A DNA stretch of 64,000 nucleotides, from positions 6,982,741 to 7,046,740 of the forward strand of contig CM049318.1 in assembly GCA_026874595.1 (NCBI GenBank), given 5' to 3'. Origin of the DNA: Sipunculus nudus (lineage: Eukaryota; Annelida; Sipuncula; Golfingiida; Sipunculidae). The notes under the pieces were generated by a model that saw nothing but the letters and a program-made list of their open reading frames with translations, did not search any database and was not told the DNA's origin. The translations under genes were made by a program, and so were the position numbers. Positions 59,301 through 64,000 of the stretch are shown here, in pieces. Positions within the stretch are counted from its first letter, which is position 1, and each line of letters starts with the position of its first letter.

Positions 59301-59319
59301 GGCTCTCAAAACAACCCAT
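50672..59319 (-). CDS. tetraspanin gene, six coding exons found (C-terminal exon missing)
   Basis: Six exons on the - strand, all joined in phase 0, give 265 residues of a tetraspanin: four transmembrane helices, a small and a large extracellular loop, and membrane-organising activity by lateral association with partner proteins. Exon order: 59260-59319, 57281-57568, 55650-55718, 55145-55252, 52655-52849, 50672-50746. Every junction has GT and AG. The protein starts MGCFESLSKTVLVLVNLIIA. TM1 spans the exon 1/2 join, TM2 carries CCGVCCKSR, TM3 spans the exon 2/3 join, and the large loop has the family CCG motif (FECCGIVNYEDF), a second CC pair (VACCK) and a final GC before TM4. The small loop is unusually long (about 50-55 residues). 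TM4 begins in exon 6; the exon for the rest of TM4 and the tail was not found. The subfamily is not assigned. Confidence 0.9.
50747..52654 (-). other. tetraspanin intron 5
   Basis: 1,908 bp. Apart from a long palindrome at 51591-51624 and a tRNA-like hairpin at about 52505-52535, nothing notable is seen. Confidence 0.7.
51591..51624. repeat. 17-bp near-perfect palindrome, one-base loop
   Basis: CAAGGAGATTACAG, then A, then CTGTAATCTCCTTG: 14 perfect pairs, extended by GAT/GTC with one wobble. Intronic. Possibly the ends of a collapsed inverted-repeat element. Confidence 0.7.
52655..52849 (-). CDS. tetraspanin exon 5 (core of large extracellular loop)
   Basis: 65 codons. Begins FECCGIVNYEDFAYC with the diagnostic CCG, includes a Gln/Pro stretch, sequons NQT, NGT and NDT, the second pair VACCK and a further Cys in DPLCS. 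The acceptor is TCTGTTTTAG and the donor is AAAACG|GTACGT. Confidence 0.9.
53583..53921. mobile_element. MITE with TTA target duplication (PIF/Harbinger type)
   Basis: A 339-bp element. The left end GGCCAAAA...AAAGGTATGGTTCTTAGGCAC and the right end (reverse-complemented) GGCCAAAAAAATTAAAGG then TATGGTTCTCAGGCAC are inverted repeats of about 40 bp, and both continue into GATGCGGGCGG-type sequence. TTA flanks both sides (53580-53582, 53922-53924), matching the TWA duplication of PIF/Harbinger elements. No transposase. It lies in intron 4 of the tetraspanin. Confidence 0.85.
54178..54241. repeat. (AT)n microsatellite
   Basis: About 31 AT units in tetraspanin intron 4. Confidence 0.9.
55145..55252 (-). 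CDS. tetraspanin exon 4 (start of large extracellular loop)
   Basis: 36 codons, LDTPIQTALNATLVQHYEGI then KGTNPWNLLFNYIMIT, typical of the helical first part of the loop just before CCG. One sequon (NAT). The acceptor is TTTTGCAG and the donor is ATCACG|GTATGT. Confidence 0.88.
55650..55718 (-). CDS. tetraspanin exon 3 (TM3)
   Basis: 23 codons, YVIIVGVIFLGEVAGVTLFF then LGM, a hydrophobic helix with the Glu often found inside tetraspanin TM3. The acceptor is CTTTTGCAG and the donor is GGAATG|GTAAAA. Confidence 0.88.
55896..55909. repeat. poly-C run
   Basis: About 14 C in tetraspanin intron 2. Confidence 0.75.
56276..56311. repeat. (AT)n microsatellite
   Basis: AT array adjoining the 3' (tail) side of the SINE on the - strand, as expected for an A/T-rich SINE tail that expanded. 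Confidence 0.85.
56330..56560 (-). mobile_element. tRNA-derived SINE
   Basis: On the - strand the head reads GGGCATGGACAACTGAGTGG (A-box-like ACTGAGTGG) and, about 45 bases later, GGTTTCGATTCCCGG (B box). The pol III promoter spacing is that of a tRNA. A body follows that is shared with the fragment at 27850-27985, and the element ends in AT-rich simple sequence. It sits in tetraspanin intron 2. The parent tRNA is not determined. Confidence 0.8.
57281..57568 (-). CDS. tetraspanin exon 2 (TM1 end, small loop, TM2, start of TM3)
   Basis: 96 codons from LTGLLLLAVGLLFQYGSG to CCGVCCKSRCMLVL. The acceptor is TCTCTACAG and the donor is CTTGTCTTG|GTAGGT; reading on past the donor gives a stop within three codons. 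The extracellular part between TM1 and TM2 (about FQYGSGLLQPILKRV to IAEALGEAS) is about twice the usual 20-28 residues. Confidence 0.9.
57569..59259 (-). other. tetraspanin intron 1
   Basis: 1,691 bp. Contains a G-rich run (about 57982-58013, GGGGGT repeats) and a poly-C run at about 59117-59126. No other feature seen. Confidence 0.65.
59260..59319 (-). CDS. tetraspanin exon 1 (start codon, TM1)
   Basis: The ATG at 59319-59317 (AAACCATGG context) gives MGCFESLSKTVLVLVNLIIA. The donor ATAGCG|GTGGGT keeps phase 0 and makes a continuous TM1 with exon 2. The Cys at residue 3 is a likely palmitoylation site. An acceptor TTTATTTCAG ends at 59351, so a short 5' UTR segment (59320-59350) belongs to this exon and a non-coding exon lies further upstream. 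Confidence 0.88.
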
Positions 59320-59438
59320 GGTTTAACGTGGTGGACTGTCCGCAAGTGTTCTGAAATAAAATAGTGAAATACACAACATTTGTTTATAGTGTATTAATCA
59401 GACAGTGTAGTACATTCCCTTCAAGTTTCTGTACATGC

Positions 59439-59465
59439 ATCTTCTAGTATAATGTACTAGAAGAT
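59439..59465. repeat. 11-bp inverted repeat, five-base loop
   Basis: ATCTTCTAGTA, loop TAATG, TACTAGAAGAT. A perfect hairpin in the presumed 5' UTR intron of the tetraspanin gene. Confidence 0.6.
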
Positions 59466-59508
59466 ACTACAACCAGGAAGAGCGTACCTCAGACAATACT
59501 CTTTATGT

Positions 59509-59549
<41 letters not shown>
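59509..59549. repeat. (TC)n microsatellite
   Basis: About 19 CT units upstream of tetraspanin exon 1. Confidence 0.9.
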
Positions 59550-59551
<2 letters not shown>

Positions 59552-61550
59552 TATCATTTTAAGGTATAATTTAAAAAATCCTACTATCATACATTATAAT
59601 ATGTAGTATAATAATTAATATTAATTGTCATACATACTTTGAATATTGACAAGATGTCCAAAATTACCTTTAATCTGTAGTGTTCACTCTTGACATGCCA
59701 TGTGAGCTCCTGCTTTGTATTTCAAACCTAAATTGCTCAGGTGACTTTCATTTCTTAGTATCTACGTGCTTCCAGTAACGTAGCAAATATATATAACTAA
59801 TGATTTATAATACAATCCCATGATAAGTTGTTACACGTAGATACAAAGCGTTACTCGGAAAGAAACAGTAAAACGATAAATTATATCAAAAGTCACTAAG
59901 TGACCACTTCCTGTTGCAAGCAAGGCTGGATTTTCAGCTACTGGCTCATTGTATCTTGGACAAACATGGTCATAGAGAGGCCCCCAGGAGTGTTTTAAAA
60001 CTATGTTTGCTTTATACTGTGCAGTTCCCTAGAAGCCAATGTTCTGTTAAATGTTCTAAAATCCACTTAAATCGCGCCTAGAATCAAAGCTTAGGTCTCT
60101 ATCTAGGCTACAATATTACCACGGCTCTAACTGATAAAACAGCGACAAGTAATAAAGTTTGAGTGTCTGTGAGAATGTAACAAACGTCATGTTCCGTTTA
60201 TTGTTCTTTATACCTCGCTATACAGTTGATACCTTATTCAGGGCTTTTTTCTCTCTGGTAAATGAAACAAAGAAACAATATGCGAGGTAGAAATCTGAGT
60301 TGTTGAGCATGATCTCCCTTTCAGGCACACCTGTATCGTTCCATTGTTTATCATGACGTCACGTTCACGAGCTGGTGAGATATATACTACTGGGACTGAT
60401 ATATTTACGAGTATGCACTAGTCCGGCTTCAATATCACTGAACCCAGGTACAACAAAGCTCCACCACCAAGCGCACACCTGTAAAATAGTTTTATAACAT
60501 ACCTGTTTTATTACATATAAATCTCAGATTTAATTTAATTATGTGTGACCCGCTACCGTCCTAGAAAGTATATTATTACTGCTGACACATGTTAAGCAAA
60601 CATTTAATGGATCTGGAACAACAAAACATTTATTCAACTCATTTTTTGTCCAGAATCCTGTCTTACCATAACATTTCGTTAATCGTAACTGACAAATCTT
60701 ATACATACTGTAATATCAATTCAGCCTTTTAGGGTCTTTAGGAAGATCACTCTGAACAAACCAATCTTGAATAAAGATTTCGTATCAAACTAGACATTTC
60801 TTGGCATCCCAGATGCCATGTTATCCCCTGACAATGAATCTCCCCCCCCCCCCCCCCCCCCCCAACCCATTCAAAAATAGGCCCCCATTTTAAGAAGCAT
60901 TTACTGACACTAAGCAAGCCATCAGGGTTTCTTAAGGTGTGACCCTCAAAACAAAGGTCAAGGTTTCTAGTCTCCTTCAACAAATTATCATCTGACATCT
61001 TTCATTTTTATTTTCAAATTCGATATATAAACAGACTTTAGAAAACAATATTTCACCAAATATGGGTATATTGAAGGTCGAGGCCACTCTCATAGGAAAG
61101 GTCATGACCCAAATTTAAATACCCCTCATTCTATAACTCATATCTATGTATATGCATAACAATTAACATGAAAGAAATCTGTCCATTAGTTTTTACTTAT
61201 AATGCTCATAGTACTGTCAGGTGGCAATGATGGGGTATTTAAAAGCGCGAAAACAAGAAAAGGATCAAAGGTTGGGGCCACCAGTGTCTTGTACCTCACA
61301 AGGCTATCCAAGATCGTCGGTCAACTTGGTTTTTATTTTAATCCATGCAAGATTTCTTGAGATATTTAAGAATTTGTGTGATTTTCCCCCAAAAAAGGAC
61401 TTATTCAAGAGCAAGGTCACTCTCCTAGTAAAGTTCATGACCCCGTTTTAGATAGACTTAGTCTAGGTAAAGATCCGTGGATTTTTTTTTTTTTTTTTTT
61501 GAGTTATCGCGCTAACAAGATTTACCTGCGATTGCGGCGGCTGGACAGTT
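59550..61550. other. upstream region of the tetraspanin gene, no coding gene seen
   Basis: A donor-like AAAACAG|GTATGT on the - strand (GT at 60502-60501) could end a non-coding first exon. A C-run of about 22 (60842-60863) lies further out. No supported gene. Confidence 0.4.
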
Positions 61551-61556
61551 AAAAAA

Positions 61557-62536
61557 CCATAGCATCCCCCGACTTTGTCTGGGGACCGTCTAAAAACCAT
61601 AGCATCCCCCGACTTTGTCTGGGGATCGTCAATAAACCATAGCCTCCCCCGACTTTGTCTGGGGACCGTCAAAAAACCATAGCATCCCCCGACTTTGTCT
61701 GGGGACCGTCAAAAAAACCATAGCGTTCCCCGACTTTGTCTGGGGATCGTTAAAAACCAAAGCATCCCCCGACTTTGTCTGGGGACCGTCAAAAAACCAA
61801 AGCATCCCCCGACTTTGTCTGGGGACCGTCAAAAAACCATAGCGTTCCCCGACTTTGTCTGGAGACCGTCAAAAAACAGTAGCATCCCCCGACTTTGTCT
61901 GGGGACCGTCAAAAAAACCATAGCGTTCCCCGACTTTGTCTGGGGACCGTCAAAAAAACCATAGCATCCCCCGACTTTGTCTGGGGACCGTCAATAAACC
62001 ATAGCCTCCCCCGACTTTGTCTGGGGACCGTCAAAAAACCAAAGAATCCCCCGACTTTGTCTGGGGACCGTCAAAAAACCATAGCATCCCCCGACACTGT
62101 CTGGGGACGTCAAAAAAACCATAGCGTTCCCCGACTTTGTCTGGGGACCGTCAAAAAAACCATAGCATCCCCCGACTTTGTCTGGGGATCGTTAAAAACC
62201 ATAGACTCTCCCGACTTTGTCTGGGGACCGTCAAAAAAACCATAGCCTCCCCCGACTTTGTCTGGGGACCGTCAAAAAACCATAGCATCCCCCGACTTTG
62301 TCTGGGGACCGTCAATAAACCATAGCCTCCCCCGACTTTGTCTGGGGACCGTCAAAAAACCATAGCATCCCCCGACTTTGTCTGGAGCCCGTCCAAAAAA
62401 CCATAGCGTTCCCCGACTTTGTCTGGGGACCGTCATAAAACCATAGCATGTCTGGGGACCGTCAAAAAACCATAGCATCCCCCGACTTTGTCTTGGGACC
62501 GTCAAAAAACCATAGCTTCCCCCGACTTTTTCTGGG
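61557..62536. repeat. 40-bp minisatellite of about 25 copies, each with an internal hairpin
   Basis: The unit begins CCATAGCATCCCCCGACTTT and continues GTCTGGGGACCGTCAAAAAA. Copies start every 40 or 41 bases, the difference arising in the A-run; one copy near 62446 is shortened and the last is degenerate. Within each unit CCCC-GAC-TTT-GTC-GGGG folds into a short stem. Long open frames on both strands arise only because the unit lacks stops in several frames and 40 is not a multiple of three; they are not called as genes. Confidence 0.95.
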
Positions 62537-64000
62537 TATAAAGTAAATAAACAGATGACGCTTGCTTTTGTTCTTCTTCTCTTTTTTCTGCTCCTTATTA
62601 TTATCAGTATATAATGATCTAAACTTTTTTTTTGCTTTTGACGTTTAATGCATACATCACAGAAAACCACATTCATAAGATAAGAAAGTGTTACATATAA
62701 AGAAAATTGTAAAAGAGGAAAGACTTTTTATGATCCGGATTATATAATACCATCTAGTCAGTTTGTTCACATTTCCCTTTAATTATTCTTCTGATACTAT
62801 TATCACCGTCAAGTTGTTTAAGTGCTTTTGTTCACTGGTTGCTGATTTTCTCAGATAAGAATTCTTTAGTCCGGATGTAATTTACTTTCAAGTTTATTCA
62901 ATCAAAGTTAACAATAACAAACGTCCACATTATACATTGATAGTTTGCCCTATTTCCCACTTAACCGTTTCTGTTCTTTCTGTCTCTCTCTGTGTTAACT
63001 ACTTATTCCTGTCTCTTCTCTCTCTCCTAGCTCTCTGACTAGCTGACTCTCCTCTCTATAGCTCGGACATTAACTGTCTGGTTCAGTAACCAGTCTACTT
63101 ATTTATACATTAACCAAAAAATAATACTTACAATTAGGAATTTCTTACAGCATTAATACAAGACATATTGTATAATACATTGAACACCTTTCTTGCCCGT
63201 TGTGAACACTAAGATGTCTAAACGGTTAGTTAATTAGTTTATCTGTGCCTGTCACTTTAAGAGTAAACCCGGCCAAATTTATGAACATGCTTGTTAATGA
63301 ATTCCCTGTGAACATTTATCAAAGAGCTGGCAGTTGAATAATAAACTGATTTGTAATTAGAAAGCTATCCTACACAGATCTCTGCTAAACACCTGTTTCA
63401 TTCCATAGGACTGAACACCTTATAAAATCTAATGACAATAGGTAAAATGTAATGCTTAAAATTATAATAAAATTATCACACTGGTGATACTATTGTAATA
63501 CCACGACTTTAACTCATCTTTTATGGCACATAAGATAATTATAGATAATTCTTAATAACTCTATGTAATGACTTTATCATTGCTCCTATGTGTATTATTT
63601 TATACATTTAATTGTATTGCTTTTTTATAGTAAAATTTGTCACATGTTGTCATAATTTCACTTGTTTGCATTTATTTTTGTTCATTTGTGTTTGCATGTA
63701 TTCTATGAATTGTTTTAGTCCAGGACCCTATAGAAAAACAGCTTATGCTGAATAGGTTATTCTGGTGAAATATGCATTATGAATAAATAAATAAATATAT
63801 AAATATTATTAGTGTCCATGACGTCTTCTATCGGTGGCAAACATTTCGGGTGCATGAAGGCATTTATTATTCATAATCTCATACATCATTTAAAAGCAAC
63901 ATGTGCACAATTATAACTCTACCATCAGCAAGTAGATGGCGCTCTAAGAAGTGAATTTCTGACTTGTAACCAACCTTAGTGGCTGAGGCAAGTCTGTCTA
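62537..64000. other. intergenic, no gene seen
   Basis: AT-rich with CT-rich words near 62970-63060. No exon or repeat family recognised. Confidence 0.5.

Noticed and set aside
61557-62536. CRISPR-like regular spacing
   Set aside because: Units are contiguous with no unique spacers, and the host is a eukaryote. It is a minisatellite.
61695-62676. Long repetitive open frames on both strands in the 40-bp minisatellite
   Set aside because: The frames exist because the unit lacks stops. Successive units shift the phase, several frames on both strands are open at once, and there is no start, splice or composition support for a protein.

Overview
This window is metazoan nuclear DNA, most likely from a lophotrochozoan and probably a mollusc. 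The evidence is an AT-rich base composition, coding exons bounded by GT/AG splice sites, polyadenylation signals instead of operons, dense (AT)n microsatellites, MITEs, a tRNA-derived SINE, a Penelope-type GIY-YIG relic, and RING/B-box/NHL and tetraspanin families. There is no sign of bacterial organisation. The mollusc assignment is an inference from repeat and gene style.

Layout. 2.2-3.4 kb, + strand: last coding exon of a class A neuropeptide-type GPCR (TM3 to C-terminus). 3.9-4.3 kb: a complete TIR MITE with TA target duplication. 9.5-46 kb, + strand: a dispersed array of TRIM-like (RING, two B-boxes, coiled coil, NHL) genes in different states of decay. Copy 1 (9.5 kb) has an in-frame stop and a truncated propeller. 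Copy 2 (14.5 kb) has a frameshift inside the RING. Copy 3 (22.9 kb) is intact. NHL relics lie at 26.3 kb and 46.0 kb. The three recognisable copies share a splice acceptor a few bases upstream of the ATG. 11.6-11.95 kb, - strand: GIY-YIG relic. 18.2-19.2 kb: tandem repeats loaded with AGGTCA half-sites. 31.9-33.9 kb, + strand: a two-exon gene for a 199-residue protein of unknown family. 34.1-37.4 kb: nested tandem duplication. 40.1 kb, - strand: one orphan candidate exon. 48.6-50.6 kb: satellite-like repeat with a 16-base palindrome. 50.7-59.3 kb, - strand: a tetraspanin gene rebuilt from six phase-0 exons; its last C-terminal exon was not found. 53.6 kb: a PIF/Harbinger-type MITE in a tetraspanin intron. 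56.3-56.6 kb: SINE. 61.6-62.5 kb: 40-bp hairpin-forming minisatellite.

How the parts relate. The genes are independent transcription units. The TRIM-like copies form a local birth-and-death family in which only copy 3 can encode the full domain set. The GPCR and tetraspanin are membrane proteins and the TRIM-like copies are presumed E3 ubiquitin ligases. Nothing in the sequence ties these into one pathway. Most of the remaining DNA is intronic, intergenic or repeat-derived. The least explained coding locus is the 31.9-33.9 kb gene.
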